Below are positions 1 through 11,300 of a DNA stretch of 64,000 nucleotides, piece by piece. Position 1 is the stretch's first letter. Every line of letters begins with the position of its first letter. The notes below the pieces were generated by a model. The model worked only from the letters and a program-made list of their open reading frames with translations, did not search any database and was not told the origin of the DNA. Location of the stretch: NCBI GenBank assembly GCA_011947345.1, contig JAAVTG010000538.1, positions 434,001-498,000 of the forward strand, in the 5' to 3' direction. The DNA is from Phytophthora quininea. Taxonomy: Eukaryota; Oomycota; Peronosporomycetes; Peronosporales; Peronosporaceae. Made by a program: the position numbers and the translations under genes.

Positions 1-164
1 TGCATTCCAGTGCAATGCAAGCCAAGAGCCAGCTTGCACTCAGCGTCGTGACCGCTTTCTTGGTCAGCTTGTCTCGCGCCCATCTCCCCAGTCGTCTACA
101 AAAACGGAGATGAGCACTGCAAACGAATCGAGGGTCTCAGAGCTCCGACTGGAGCGAGCGAAGA

Positions 165-180
165 GCTCATTTCGCAATTG
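165..180 (+). promoter_or_regulatory. Oomycete initiator/flanking box of transporter 1
   Basis: GCTCATTTCGCAATTG matches the oomycete core promoter, an initiator like TCAYTYY followed closely by a CAATTT-like box. It lies about 40 bp before the proposed ATG at 218. Confidence 0.6.
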
Positions 181-217
181 GATCGCTCCCCGCCAAGTCC
201 CAAGACCTTTTCAGCTC

Positions 218-2072
218 ATGGGTGTGACATCCACCCCACTCAAGTCGCCGGCCGGCTCCCCGCCGTGCCGTACGAGGTCATCCAAACCCCATGGGAAGCT
301 CGGCCCCGCAAGTACAAGAGCGTGCTGTTTCAAGTCTGCGCCTTCATCCTCATGATGGAGCTGGCCGAGCGACTCAGCTACTACGGCATCAACCAAGGCC
401 TCAAGAACTTCATGCAGAAGATCGGCTGGAGTTTGGTGTCGGCCAGTGCACTCAAGAGCACGTGGACATCCATCTGCTACCTCACGCCGCTGTTCGGAGC
501 CTACCTGGCCGATGAACGGTGGGGTCGCTTCCGTACCATCCTGACGTTCGGTATCTGGTACTGTGTGGGCGACTTCCTTGTGGCTATTGCCGCCTACCCG
601 ACCATCATGACCAACTCGGCCGCTGTCAATCCCATTTTCATCATCGGTCTATTCGTGGGCATTGGTATCGGTACCGGTTGCATCAAGTCCAACGTCATTA
701 CACTGGGTGCTGACCAATTCGACCCCAACGACCCCAGCGAAGTCCACCAGAAGGAGACGTACTTCTCATACTTCTACTTTTGTATTAACCTGGGCTCAGG
801 TGTTTCCTACGGCTACCTGTCGGTGCTGTGTGTGGATGGCTCGGCTCAGATCCCGGCTGAATACGGCTACTTCGCCACGTACATGATCTGTGCCGTGGTC
901 ATGCTGCTCGCCATCATTATGCTGTGCGTGGGTTACCCTCGCTACGTGTTCATGCCACCAACTGACCGTGCAATCTCGACCATGTGCAAGCTGGGCTGGA
1001 CCAACGCCAAGCAGACCCGCGAGGGCTTCGTGCTCGTGGCCAGCACGCTCAGCTTCTTGGCTGCATTGGTCGTCAACGTCATCTCGGCTTTCACGGCCTC
1101 GAGCGGTGACGTAGGCAACATCTTGTCGTACGTGGCTGCCGTGCTGGTGCTCGCAGGTATCATCGGTTGGGTCTGGGTGGGCCAAGACCAGTCCTTCCTG
1201 GACGTATCCAAGACTAGTCAAGGTGGCAAGTATGATGACGAGCGTGTTGACGGCTACAAGAAGCTGGTGCGTGTCCTCCCGTACGCCGCCTTCACGATCA
1301 TCTGGCAGTGCGCGTACGACCAGACGGACGCCAACTTCCAGTCGATCACGCAGCAGTGCGACCTCCGTCTCGATACCAGCGACCCGGACAGCAAGCAGAT
1401 CCCCGGCGCCATGCTCGGTGTGTTCGACCCCATCGTGATCGTAATTGTTATCCCGATTCTCGACTCGATTGTCTATCCGGCGTACACCAAGTGGGCTGGC
1501 AAGCCCCCAGTCAGTTCGGCAAGTCCGCTATCGGTCTCGTCGTCGCTATCATCGGCATCTTCTGGGCCGGAATCTTCGAGGTCATCCGACGTAATGCTGG
1601 CGCTCTTCAGGACGCTAACGGAGACCCGATCCTGGATGGTGGCAGCTCAGAGCCGATGAACAACATCTCTTGGGGCTTTGCTGTCCCCAACTACGTCTTC
1701 ATTGGTCTCGCTGAGTGTCTGATCAACGTGACGGCGTACGATCTCGTGTACTCGTCGGTGCCGATGTCACTCAAGTCGATGGCACAGGCTGTGATCCTGT
1801 TCATGAGCTCCATGGGAAGCATCTTGACGTCGGTGTTCACCATCATGTTCTCCAAGTCGCTGCCGTCCGACAACCTGAACGAGGACCACTTGGAAAACAT
1901 GTTCTTCACGGTCGGTGCTGTCAGCGTCATCAACTTTGTCTTCTTCATCATTGTCATGCGCAAGATGAACATGGGCATGTCGTCGTCGCCCGAGCTCGAC
2001 CACTTGGGCAACGAAATCATGGACGAGAAGCTGTCAGTGAGCTCTCGTCTGAGCGTTGCTGCTACCAAGTAG
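218..2072 (+). CDS. POT/PTR family peptide transporter 1 (two frame breaks)
   Basis: Proton-coupled oligopeptide transporter of the major facilitator superfamily, expected in the plasma membrane with 12 membrane segments, importing di- and tripeptides or nitrate-like solutes. Family signatures are clear: ELAERLSYYG in the first membrane segment, LGADQFD followed by the FYFCINLGS region, and long hydrophobic helices throughout. The ATG at 218 starts MGVTSTP and aligns with the next gene (MGVTVKSP). The frame breaks twice, each a missing C: in the C run at 258-261 (needed to read GSPAVPYE) and in the C run at 1504-1508 (needed to read GKPPSQFG). Restoring both gives about 618 residues, the same size as its intact neighbour. 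Long stretches are almost identical to transporter 2, so it is a recent tandem copy or is kept similar by gene conversion. Substrate cannot be told. Confidence 0.88.
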
Positions 2073-2924
2073 AGGGTGTTGTGGATTATTGAAGGTCGTC
2101 TGGTAGCCTGATAGCACTTATCGAAAACCAATATACAGTCGTCTTTGTGTTTTATGTCAGCAAGGACGTCCACATCGGCAGTAGCCTGTCCGTCTTGCTA
2201 CGAGTCTTGACCAGTTGAACGCACGGACTTTGAGCACGGAAGGTTGTTTGAAATCTAAATGGAAGGGCGCTGTGATCAGCGAATTAATTCACATGTAGTT
2301 CCCGCTGCTACGACTTTAATCTCACGTAGCTGCTGGCGTCTAAGCAATGGGCGTCTCAACAGCAACACCGCCGACAGGGCAGCAAATTCCGGACAAGAGA
2401 GCTCATGCATCTTTGTGTTGACGACTAGCGAGTCTGCTTGAAAGCCACGTACATGTATGAGCGGACAACAAGCAAACTTCCATTCCAGGCGCCTTTTGCG
2501 AGTAATCGTTGTACGAGATACGTGGCTTGCTAACCTGCTGCGGCAATCATTTTCTTGTGGCTCTGTTGTCCCGGACTGGAGCGCGTTGGTCCGGTGCTGG
2601 AGAGCCAGACGTGCATGGGTCAGTCATTCGTCGACAGATATGCGGCCCTCGTCTACAGATCCGCAATGAGTTATCCACGCTCCAGCATTGAAACAAGCCG
2701 TTCATCAGCTATTGCGGCGCTTTCTCCACTGCTTTGCCGGGTAAATACAAAAGAAAACAATAGCAAAGACCATCACGACAGAAAGAGATTGTGCTAAACG
2801 TCAACTATCGCAATTCACAGGTTCAACACTGCTCTGACAGTCACAGCGAGTGGCAAAAATGCTCCCTCTGCGCCGGACGGGGATAAAGGCCCTACACTGA
2901 AATCGGCTATGGCACCAAGACGCC
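2073..2924. other. Intergenic between transporters 1 and 2
   Basis: About 850 bp. Only short open frames without recognisable domains; no repeat, RNA gene or coding signal seen. Confidence 0.5.
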
Positions 2925-2940
2925 TCTCACTCTCCAATCG
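2925..2940 (+). promoter_or_regulatory. Initiator of transporter 2
   Basis: TCTCACTCTCCAATCG resembles the oomycete initiator plus flanking box, about 45 bp before the ATG at 2986. The flanking box is weak. Confidence 0.5.
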
Positions 2941-2985
2941 GACCTCCAGTGCACACTTGGACACGATTAAGCAGCTCAAGAAGAC

Positions 2986-4833
2986 ATGGGCGTCACAGTC
3001 AAGTCCCCGATGGGCTCGCCCGCCGTGCCGTACGAACCCGTCCAGACGATGTGGGACGCTCGACCTCGCAAGTACAAGAGCATCCTGTTCGAGGTCTGCA
3101 TCTTCATCCTGATGATGGAACTGGCCGAACGGCTCAGCTACTTCGGTATCAACCAAGGCCTCAAGAACTTCATGCAGAAGATCGGCTGGAGTTTGGTGTC
3201 GGCCAGTGCACTCAAAAGCACGTGGACATCCATCTGCTACCTCACACCGCTGTTCGGAGCCTACCTGGCCGACGAACGGTGGGGTCGCTTCCGTACCATC
3301 CTGACGTTCGGTATCTGGTACTGCGTCGGCGACTTCCTTGTGGCTATTGCAGCGTATCCAACGATCATGAACAATGAAGCGGTGGTGAACCCCATCTTCA
3401 TCATTGGCCTGTTCGTGGGCATCGGTATCGGTACCGGTTGCATCAAGTCCAGCGTGATTACCCTCGGAGCCGATCAATTCGACCCGCATGACCCCAGCGA
3501 AGTCCACCAGAAGGAGACGTACTTTTCATACTTCTACTTCTGCATCAACGTGGGCTCCGGCGTCTCGTACGGGTATTTATCGATCCTGTGCGTGGATGGC
3601 TCGGCTCAGATCCCGGCCGAGTACGGCTATTTTGCCACGTACATGATCTGTGCGTGTGTGATGGCGCTCGCTGTCGTTATGCTGTGTGTGGGCTACCCTC
3701 GCTACGTGTTCATGCCGCCCAACGATCGATCCATCTCCATGCTGTGTCGACTTATCTGGACCAACCGTGCACAGACACGGAAAGGATTGGTCCTCTTCGT
3801 CAGCATCTGTTGCTTTCTAGGCGCTTTGATCGTCAACGTCGCCGCTGCCTTCACGACATCAACTGGTGACGTGGGGAATATCTTGTCGTACGTGGCTGCG
3901 GTACTCGTGCTTGCTGGGATCGTGGGTTGGGTGTACGTAGGCCAGGATCAATCGTTCTTGGACGTATCCAAGGCCAGCATGGGCGGCACCTTTGACGACG
4001 AACGAATCGACGGATACAAGAAGCTCGTGCGCGTGTTGCCTTACTCAGCCTTCACGATCATCTGGAACTGCGCGTACGACCAGACGGACGCCAACTTCCA
4101 ATCGATCACGCAGCAGTGCGACTTACGTTTAAACACCAGCGACCCGGACAGCTCACAGATCCCTGGCGCCATGCTCGGTGTCTTCGACCCCATCGTGATC
4201 GTAATTGTTATCCCGATTCTCGACTCGATCGTGTATCCGGCGTACATCAAGTGGGTTGGCAAGTCCCCGAGCCAATTCGGCAAGGCCGCTATCGGTCTCA
4301 TCATTGCGATTATCGGCATCTTCTGGGCCGGTATCTTCGAGGTCATCCGACGTAATGCTGGCGCTCTTCAGGACGCTAACGGAGACCCGATCCTGGATGG
4401 TGGCAGCTCCCAGCCGATGAACAACATCTCTTGGGGTTTTGCTGTCCCCAACTACGTCTTCATTGGTCTCGCTGAGTGTCTGATCAACGTCACGTCCTAC
4501 GATCTCGTGTACTCGTCGGTGCCGATGTCACTCAAGTCGATGGCGCAGGCTGTGATCCTGTTCATGAGCTCCATGGGAAGCATCTTGACGTCGGTGTTCA
4601 CCATCATGTTCTCCAAGTCGCTGCCGTCCGACAACCTGAACGAAGACCACTTGGAGAACATGTTCTTCACCATGGGAGCCGTCAGCACGGTCAACTTTGT
4701 CTTCTTCATCATCATCATGCGCAAGATGAACATGGGAATGTCTTCTTCGCCAGTTCTTGACACTATGGGCAACGAAATCATGGACGAGAAGCTGTCCGTG
4801 AGCTCCCGTCAGAGTGTCGCCACCACAAAGTAA
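2986..4833 (+). CDS. POT/PTR family peptide transporter 2
   Basis: Intact 615-residue proton-coupled peptide transporter and the reference copy for the two broken paralogs in this window. ELAERLSYFG marks helix 1; the LGADQFD motif and the tyrosine-rich helix after it are the POT family signature. A large loop follows the sixth helix (near KLVRVLPYSAF), then the C-terminal helical bundle including a WGFAVPNYVFIGLAECLINV helix. The C-terminal tail is short and polar (DEKLSVSSR). Start chosen at the ATG at 2986, which follows an initiator-like element. Same orientation as transporter 1 with 0.9 kb between, so they are separate transcription units. The family assignment is firm; substrate (peptide, nitrate or other) is not. 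Confidence 0.93.
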   Translation: MGVTVKSPMGSPAVPYEPVQTMWDARPRKYKSILFEVCIFILMMELAERLSYFGINQGLKNFMQKIGWSLVSASALKSTWTSICYLTPLFGAYLADERWGRFRTILTFGIWYCVGDFLVAIAAYPTIMNNEAVVNPIFIIGLFVGIGIGTGCIKSSVITLGADQFDPHDPSEVHQKETYFSYFYFCINVGSGVSYGYLSILCVDGSAQIPAEYGYFATYMICACVMALAVVMLCVGYPRYVFMPPNDRSISMLCRLIWTNRAQTRKGLVLFVSICCFLGALIVNVAAAFTTSTGDVGNILSYVAAVLVLAGIVGWVYVGQDQSFLDVSKASMGGTFDDERIDGYKKLVRVLPYSAFTIIWNCAYDQTDANFQSITQQCDLRLNTSDPDSSQIPGAMLGVFDPIVIVIVIPILDSIVYPAYIKWVGKSPSQFGKAAIGLIIAIIGIFWAGIFEVIRRNAGALQDANGDPILDGGSSQPMNNISWGFAVPNYVFIGLAECLINVTSYDLVYSSVPMSLKSMAQAVILFMSSMGSILTSVFTIMFSKSLPSDNLNEDHLENMFFTMGAVSTVNFVFFIIIMRKMNMGMSSSPVLDTMGNEIMDEKLSVSSRQSVATTK

Positions 4834-4846
4834 GCCAGCGGTTCAA

Positions 4847-4884
4847 AATAATATGTGATGTGGGATTGAATGTTGGTCGGGAAG
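4847..4884 (+). repeat. Short direct repeat, copy 1
   Basis: 38 bp beginning AATAATATGTGATG, about 85% identical to 5027-5064 and exactly 180 bp upstream of it. Confidence 0.7.
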
Positions 4885-4899
4885 TAAGTGTTGTGGTAG

Positions 4900-4990
4900 A
4901 CAAGGATCTGTCCCAGGCGTCGTCGAGTGACTATGGACTCTACAAAGTGAATAGCTACGTGTTATACTCTCTTCTACCAGTTCTGCGTCA
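4900..4990 (+). pseudogene. 3' remnant of an epoxide hydrolase gene
   Basis: The stretch containing GATCTGTCCCAGGCGTCGTCG and, after a short gap, GTGAATAGCTACGTGTTAT matches the last codons and 3' flank of the third epoxide hydrolase at about 16710-16800. No coding body remains. It implies that a further tandem copy once stood here and was deleted, leaving its 3' end. Confidence 0.55.
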
Positions 4991-5026
4991 TGAAAATCCA
5001 GACGTCTTCCACGTCGTTAGAGGTAT

Positions 5027-5064
5027 AATAATATGTGATGTAGACTTGAATGTTGGTCGCGAAA
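5027..5064 (+). repeat. Short direct repeat, copy 2
   Basis: Partner of 4847-4884. The pair brackets the epoxide hydrolase remnant and may mark a past unequal recombination. Confidence 0.7.
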
Positions 5065-5085
5065 TGTCCGAGCCCAAGCAAGGGA

Positions 5086-5104
5086 TCACTTACCAATTTC
5101 CTCT
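5086..5104 (+). promoter_or_regulatory. Initiator of epoxide hydrolase 1
   Basis: TCACTTACCAATTTCCTC is a strong initiator plus flanking box, about 40 bp before the ATG at 5144. Nearly the same string stands before the LPMO gene at 49483. Confidence 0.65.
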
Positions 5105-5143
5105 CTCTCGTTCACTACCGTCGATTCTTCAGACGTATCGTCA

Positions 5144-6124
5144 ATGTCCGCTTTCTGGGATCAATGGGAACACAAGTTCGCCCAAGTCGACAACGACATC
5201 CAACTGCACTACATCGACGTTGGGCCTCAAGACGCCACCCCCGTCGTGCTCGTGCACGGATGGCCAGACCTCTGGTTCGGTTGGCGCTACCAAATCCAAG
5301 CGCTGTCTAAGGCGTACCGTGTCATCGCTCCCGACCTACGTGGTTTCGGTCGCAGTTCGGCTCCACAGACGGTGGAGGGTTACGGCACGAAGAAGGTGAC
5401 AGGTGACCTCGCCGGGCTGTTGGACTTCCTCAACCTGCCTCGTGCCGTGTTTGTCGGTCACGACTGGGGCGCCGTTATCACGTGGCGGATGTGTCTGTTC
5501 TACCCGAAGCGAGTGATCGCAGTTTGCAGTGTGTGTACTCCGTACATGCCTCCTACAGACAAGTTCATCGACACCGACACGTTGGTGCAAGCGGTCCCTC
5601 GGTTTTCGTACATGAAGCTACTTAGTTGTCCTTCAGAAGCTGCCGAGCTGCTGGACCCTGCACCTCGACGATTGTTCACCGCCACCTTCAGGCTGCACTC
5701 CGACATTGACACCACCCTCACGTTCGTGGAACTGCTGCGAGGTGTACCGGCATCTCCAAACCCAATTTTCACCGACCTATCCAAGCTTCTCAACCAAGAC
5801 GAGCTCGACTACTACGTCGCTGAGTATAAACGTTCAGGTTTCGCTGGGGGCTGCAACTACTACGCCGCACGTGCAATTGATTTCCAAGACGAGCACGATC
5901 TCCCTCGCATCGTTAGCCACCCCGCACGTTTGATCAGCCCTGCGCAGGATCGCGTGCTGAAGCCCGAGATGGCGGCTGGTATGGCCAACTTGGTTCCAAA
6001 TCTGCAGCAGGAAATCGTCGACGACGCTGGCCACTGGGTTCTGTGGGAACAGAAGGACGAAGTCACGCGGATTTTGTTCAAGTGGCTTGAAACAATTGAT
6101 CTCCTAGCTGATAATGCGCCGTAG
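5144..6124 (+). CDS. Epoxide hydrolase 1 (alpha/beta hydrolase), arm A
   Basis: Intact 326-residue soluble epoxide hydrolase-like enzyme, which would open epoxides to diols by way of an ester intermediate. The parts expected of the family are present: oxyanion-hole motif HGWP (residues 38-41), nucleophile Asp107 in GHDWG, candidate lid tyrosines near 156 and 239-240, an acid in AQDRVLKP (Asp269) and the catalytic histidine in DDAGHW (His297). No signal peptide, so probably cytosolic. Convergent with epoxide hydrolase 2, with 94 bp between stop codons. A near-identical copy sits at 35473-36453. Haloalkane dehalogenases share the fold, but the paired lid tyrosines favour an epoxide hydrolase. 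Confidence 0.92.
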   Translation: MSAFWDQWEHKFAQVDNDIQLHYIDVGPQDATPVVLVHGWPDLWFGWRYQIQALSKAYRVIAPDLRGFGRSSAPQTVEGYGTKKVTGDLAGLLDFLNLPRAVFVGHDWGAVITWRMCLFYPKRVIAVCSVCTPYMPPTDKFIDTDTLVQAVPRFSYMKLLSCPSEAAELLDPAPRRLFTATFRLHSDIDTTLTFVELLRGVPASPNPIFTDLSKLLNQDELDYYVAEYKRSGFAGGCNYYAARAIDFQDEHDLPRIVSHPARLISPAQDRVLKPEMAAGMANLVPNLQQEIVDDAGHWVLWEQKDEVTRILFKWLETIDLLADNAP

Positions 6125-6218
6125 CCGCAGAGGAATGCTACCGTTCTCATGTTCCTTACACTAGTTAACGAGAAAATTCAAAGCAAAACAATTTCCGACC
6201 CTGAAAGACGAAACCCAC

Positions 6219-7399
6219 CTACAACTTGCTGCGGTCAACTCCGGGCACCGAGACTTTGGCCAGCCACGCCGTCAACAGCTCATTCACTCGCTCCTTCTGC
6301 TCCCACAGCACCCAGTGACCAGCATCGTCAACAATATGCATTTCGAGGTCCGGTAGGACGCTCGGCATCTTGCAAGCCAATTCCGGCTTGAGCACGTGGT
6401 CGTTGGCAGCGGCGATAAACAATGCCGGGTGCGTGATCACCGTCGGCAACCCTTGCTCGTCCTTGAAGTCGATCTCTCTCGTCGCGTAGTACTGACACGT
6501 GCTTTGGAATTTGGAGCGCTGGTACTGATCCACATAGTACTGCAGCTCTTCCTCCGACAGCACCGCCGAACGTTGGGTGTACGTGGGGTCCTCAGAATTG
6601 AGAACTCCTCGAAGCGTATCCACGATGGGCGTCTTGTCGTTCTCCAGCGCCGGACTCAGCTCCGAGTGTTTACGAAAAATTGCCGTGAAGAACCGACGCG
6701 GCTGCTGGTCCAACATCTTGCCCGTGTTGGCAGCATCGGCCAGCAGCTTCTGGTACTGGAAATACGGGACTTTGGCGACCACAACGTCAAGAGGAAAGAT
6801 GCGCTTGGCCGGTGGAGTATACGCCGTGCACACCGCCCCCACGGCGATGACGCGGTCGGGATGGTACAAGCACATCCGCCACACCATCGCTCCACCCCAA
6901 TCGTGTCCGAGGAACACTGCCTTCTCAATGTTCAGACCATCTAGCAACAACACTGTTAGTGACAACAAGCAGAGTCATTTCAACAAGAATATTACCGAGC
7001 AAAGCCACCAAGTCGTTGGTGACGTTCTTGGCTCCATACGCTTCGACATTCTGCGGCGTCGAGCTCTGACCGAAGCCGCGTAGATCTGTACAAGCAAGTC
7101 CCACGCTCTATCAGTCTTTTGCTACACGAAGTATCAACTAGTACTTTACCAGGTACAATAAGCCGGTAGGAGCTTTGCAGCGCTTGGATTTGGTGCTGTA
7201 GTCATTGAAAAATGTCTTAGCCGTGTTTGACGCAGAGAAATCGACGACGTCTCACCCTCCATCCGAACCAGAGATCGGGCCAGCCGTGCACCATCACAAC
7301 TGGCAGCGCGTCTCGAGGCCCAACGTCCACATAGTGGATCCGAATTCCCTCATCCGTCTTCATGAACGCATGCGGCCATTGACTCGCCAGCGACGCCAT
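6219..7399 (-). CDS. Epoxide hydrolase 2 with three introns, arm A
   Basis: Second alpha/beta hydrolase, about 333 residues after splicing, with HGWPD and GHDWGG motifs and the C-terminal DDAGHWVLWE histidine motif. Three short GT-AG introns of about 55-60 bp split the region between HGWPDLWFGWR and the nucleophile; the exon junctions rebuild IVPDLRGFGQSS and LLDGLNIEKAV. The start at 7399 (MASLASQW) is preferred because it aligns with MSAFWDQW of hydrolase 1 and because an initiator-like ATCATTTTCGCGAT lies just upstream; the frame remains open further 5'. Mirror copy at 34202-35378. Hydrolase 1 lacks these introns, so the two have diverged in structure. Confidence 0.85.
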
Positions 7400-7654
7400 C
7401 TCGACTGGGGGATCGCGAAAATGATTGCCGAAAACGGTTTTCGCATCGTTGAAGTTTTCCGTTCTGTTAAACGGCATACAGCCTTCCATCACTTCCCGAA
7501 AGGGCACAACGCGTCACTCGTAACGGCTCTCCAAGTCTATTCGTGGCGACCGTCATGTTGTCGTCAAAGATAAGACCTGCAGGACGCCTCCATGTAATCT
7601 GCTTTTCCTCGCAGCAGCGACGTTCGCGCTTCTCCCGCTGCCTTCTGCGCTTGT

Positions 7655-8071
7655 ATGGCTGGTTCCCGCCTCTCACAGCCTCCGTCCGCGTCGCCTTCGA
7701 CTTCCGACACCACCGAGCAGCAGCCCGAGGGCGGCATGTTCAAAGCCAACTTCCCAAAGACCAAGAAGATCTCCGACACGGTCGAGTCAAGCGCCACCAA
7801 ACCGCCGACCAAGTTCCTCGGTCGACCGACGAACCGCGTGATACACTCGTCGAACGAAGCGACGTCGCGGACGGCGACCACGTCGGCGTTGGCGTCGCTC
7901 ACGAGATTCCACAGCCGCACCGCCAACCAGAGCAACTCGGTCCGAGAGCGGAGCAATGAAGACGCAGATCTAGGCAACAATTCGCTGCCGGTGATTGCCA
8001 ACGGCGAGCTGCCGAGGATCGTGCCGAGTGTATGTTGTAGCTTTAGTTCACCACAGTATATACACCAATAG
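7655..8071 (+). pseudogene. Truncated 5' copy of the USP gene, arm A
   Basis: The first 125 or so codons match the N-terminus of the USP gene at 33946 almost exactly (MAGSRLSQPPS..., ending PRIVPSV). At 8031 the duplication ends and the frame runs 13 more codons into unrelated sequence (CCSFSS...) before a stop at 8071. The USP catalytic core is absent, so this cannot be a protease; at most it makes a short Ser/Thr-rich peptide from a duplicated promoter. It is divergent from epoxide hydrolase 2, as in arm B. Confidence 0.85.
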
Positions 8072-8306
8072 TAATCGAGTTCGCCTCGGTTGAGTTTGAG
8101 ATGTGAGCAGCAATGTGCAAGTTTGAGTATCTAGCAACCTCTAACAGGCAAGACGCAGGGCTCATTAAGCTGCAGAGAGACCAGCAGAATTCCGAGACAT
8201 CATTTTTTTATTTAATCCAATGTACGCAAAACCTATCTATCTCGGGCGCGTTGCCGCGGGATCTCCATACTTTCTACTTCATCTCCGTTCTTGGGGGTGT
8301 ACGCTT

Positions 8307-11300
8307 TTACTTGCTGCCGCCGATGAGCTCCTCAATGAACTCGTAGAAGGAGAACTCGGGGGCACCGAGGCCAACCGAGTAGATGAAGCGGCTGGCAAGC
8401 TGCGAAGCGAAGAACGCGCGCGTGTAGCTCTCGGGCAGACGCTTGATGAGCTCCTCTTTGGGCGTCATCTTCAGCAGCATCTCCGGGAAGCCATCGGCGA
8501 AGATCTTCTCGCGCAGAGCCTTGTTCTCCCACAGACCCGAGTGCTGCACCTTGGCACTCAAGTCGGTGATACGCTCGCTCAACTGGTTGGTGAGCACCGA
8601 GTAGTACGTGCCGGTGCGCTCGTGCTCGCGCCAGATGCACTCGAACTCGCGCTGGGCGTTCAGGTCGATACGCTTCTGCACCTCGCTCACGTACGCGGCG
8701 TAGAAGGCCGGGCGCTTGCCCGTAGCCTCGTCGACCTGCATGTGCTCGGCAAAGTCCTCGTCCGTCATGGACAGAGCAGCCAGCACCTCGAGCGAAGACG
8801 ACGTCACACCGCCCTTGTTGGCCGAAGCGTCCTTGAACAGGATGACGCCGGCGTCCTCAAGACGCTGACGAGCGTCCTGTGTGAAGAAGAGGTTGGCGCC
8901 TTCCACGATGTACTTGAAGCGGAGCGTGCGACCGTCCTCGCGGTACATGAACTGCTCGACGTTGTTGAGGTTCACCGCAGCAGGGCGGCCACCGCACGGC
9001 ACGAAGAAGTCGGCCGTCAGGTTGGGGCGCAGGTGGTAGAAGTTGCGGAACTCCGTGCCGTTCTCGACGACTTCGCCGCTCGGGAGCTTCACGTCGTTAT
9101 GGGACACCAGCACGGCGTAGCCCTCGGGGACAGCTTGCTGGTGTCGAAGCCCGAGATGGGGCTACGGGCCTCCGCGAGCTTCACGAGGTCCTCGCGGTTG
9201 ATGCCCTTGGGGTCGTAGAGCACACCCGAGCCGTCGACGATAGCCACGGTCTCTTCCTGCGGGCTCATCTTGATCTCGTTGCTGCCGAGGTCACCGTCCG
9301 GACCACCGGTCTGCACCTTGGTGATCGGGGCCTTGAGTTCGAGCTTGCGCTGGATGCCCAGCACGTACTCGCGCACACTGTGCGTGGTCATGCCGTACAC
9401 GTCGTGCGGGATGCCACCGCGCGAAGCCGACTTGCCGGTGGTGATGGCCTTCCAGTAGGAGTAGCCGCGAGCCTTGGCGTGCGAGCTGGCCCAGTCCATC
9501 AGGTGAGCCGTGCCCTCATCGGGGCCGAGGAACAGAATGTCCTCCGGGCCCTCCTTCATGAGCATGATGTCAAGCAGCGCATCGATGTACTTGCGGAAAG
9601 CCACATCGGCCTTGTCCTGGTGGGCTTGGTTCAGCAGCACGACACCCTTGGAGCCGCCCTCGGGAATGTCCTTGTTCTTGCGGTGCTGGGTCGACGCAAG
9701 GCCGTAGCACTCGTCGAAGAGGGACGAGGCGTTGTTCAGGTACACCTGACCGTGCGAAGAGCGGATCATACGGATGCCACCGCGAGCAACGTCCAGGAAG
9801 CGCACGTGGAAGCCGCGGAACTCCGAGCCGATCACGTAGACGACGGCGTACGGCTCGTCAATGAACTCAGTCTTGTTCAGGAAGCTGCCGTCCAGACGGA
9901 AAGCCAAAGCCGCCTTGTCGTTGGCGAAGAAGTTGGTCTTCTTGATGTGCATGTTGAAGACGTGGAACAGCGAGAAGATCTGCAGGGCCTGTTCGGCCAC
10001 GATGGATTTGCGCAGCGTCGACATGGTGGCGTTCGTGTTGAAGTCGGCCTTCTTGCCGGGGCCGTGCAGGGCCTCGAACTCGTTGTACAGGATCTTGACG
10101 ATGTCAGCCGAGCTCAGAATGTGGTCCAGGATCTGCGACTCGGTGAACGTGTTGAGCTTCATCGTGGAGCGGAGCTGCTCGAGACGAGCGAACGCCGACG
10201 GGTCACGGTCGCGTAGCGACTTGCTCACCACGGCGAAGGACTCAGGCAGGCGGTGCATGAAGTGGAAAGTGAACTTCCAGGCAGCGTACGCGTACGCAAT
10301 CTGCTGCGGGTTCAGCAGACCGTCGATGAGCATGGGGGTCAGCGACGTACGCGGCAGCGTAAAGTGCATGGAGGCGTCGTTCACAGCGGCGGCAAGACGG
10401 TCCTCGAAGCTGCCCGTGCCCTGCGAGGGATTCTCGAGCATCTGTAGGTAGAAGCCGTAGATGACAATGCCGTTGGCAAAGAACTCAGCGTACTTGCGCT
10501 GCGAGAAGAGACCGTGCTGGCGGTACACGTCGGCGATACTGGAGAAGTACGAGTGCGTGGATCCGCTGCGGTAGGCGATGGAGACGCGGGCCATCTTGGA
10601 ACCATCGGACTCGGTCCAGACCTCGGTGTGGAAGGCGGGTGTCATCTGGGCCATGGCCTTGATGATGCACTCCTGATAGACCTCCTTGAGGCGGGGACCG
10701 GCGCGCTCGAGGAAGACCTTGTCGGCGACCTTGTTGATGTCGGTCTCGTTCTCGCTCACCGTGGGCTCCACGTAGTCGGGCTCCTGCAGGAAGTACATGC
10801 GGACGTGGTAGGGCACCGATACGGGGTCCAGCACGCCGCTGCTGCGGTAGCACTGCATGCGGTAGGTGCGCTTCTTGGTGGCCTCGACCTTCTCGAGATA
10901 CTGGTAGCCGGCCTTGACACCGTCGCCGATGATGCCGCTGGAGCCGCTGAGGTACTGCTTCTCGAGACGGCGCTCGAGCACTTCGGTCTCGGTGATACCG
11001 GCGTCGTAGCGAGCCGCACGACGGCTGGGCTCGGCCGTGGCGCTGCCCACGACGTTGCTGAGCACGGCGAAGAAGGCGCCGCTCTGGCCCTCCTGCTCCA
11101 GCTTGACATCCATGGGGTGGTTCTTGGCCTTGGACATGAGCTTGGCCGCCAGCAGACTCTCAATGTGGTGTGCGATCACGATGGGCGACTGGCCGCAGAA
11201 GTAGAAGTCGTGGACGCCCAACGGGCCGTAGAACCACTCGACCTCGGTCTCGATGGTGGCGTCGTTGAAGACCTTGGTGCTGCGCAGCAGCTTCTTGACC

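Larger units (their letters stand above)
4918..8031 (+). repeat. Inverted segmental duplication, arm A
   Basis: This 3.11 kb block is repeated as the reverse complement at 33570-36679 with only scattered differences (roughly 98-99% identity by eye). It carries two epoxide hydrolases and the 5' part of a USP gene. The right edge cuts the USP copy: after GTGCCGAGTGT at 8031 the sequences become unrelated. Because arm B contains the whole USP gene, arm B is probably the source and arm A the copy. Confidence 0.92.

Noticed and set aside
8307..9113. Separate gene for the C-terminal part of glutamate dehydrogenase
   Set aside because: It continues the family alignment directly after a missing C; no independent promoter or start.
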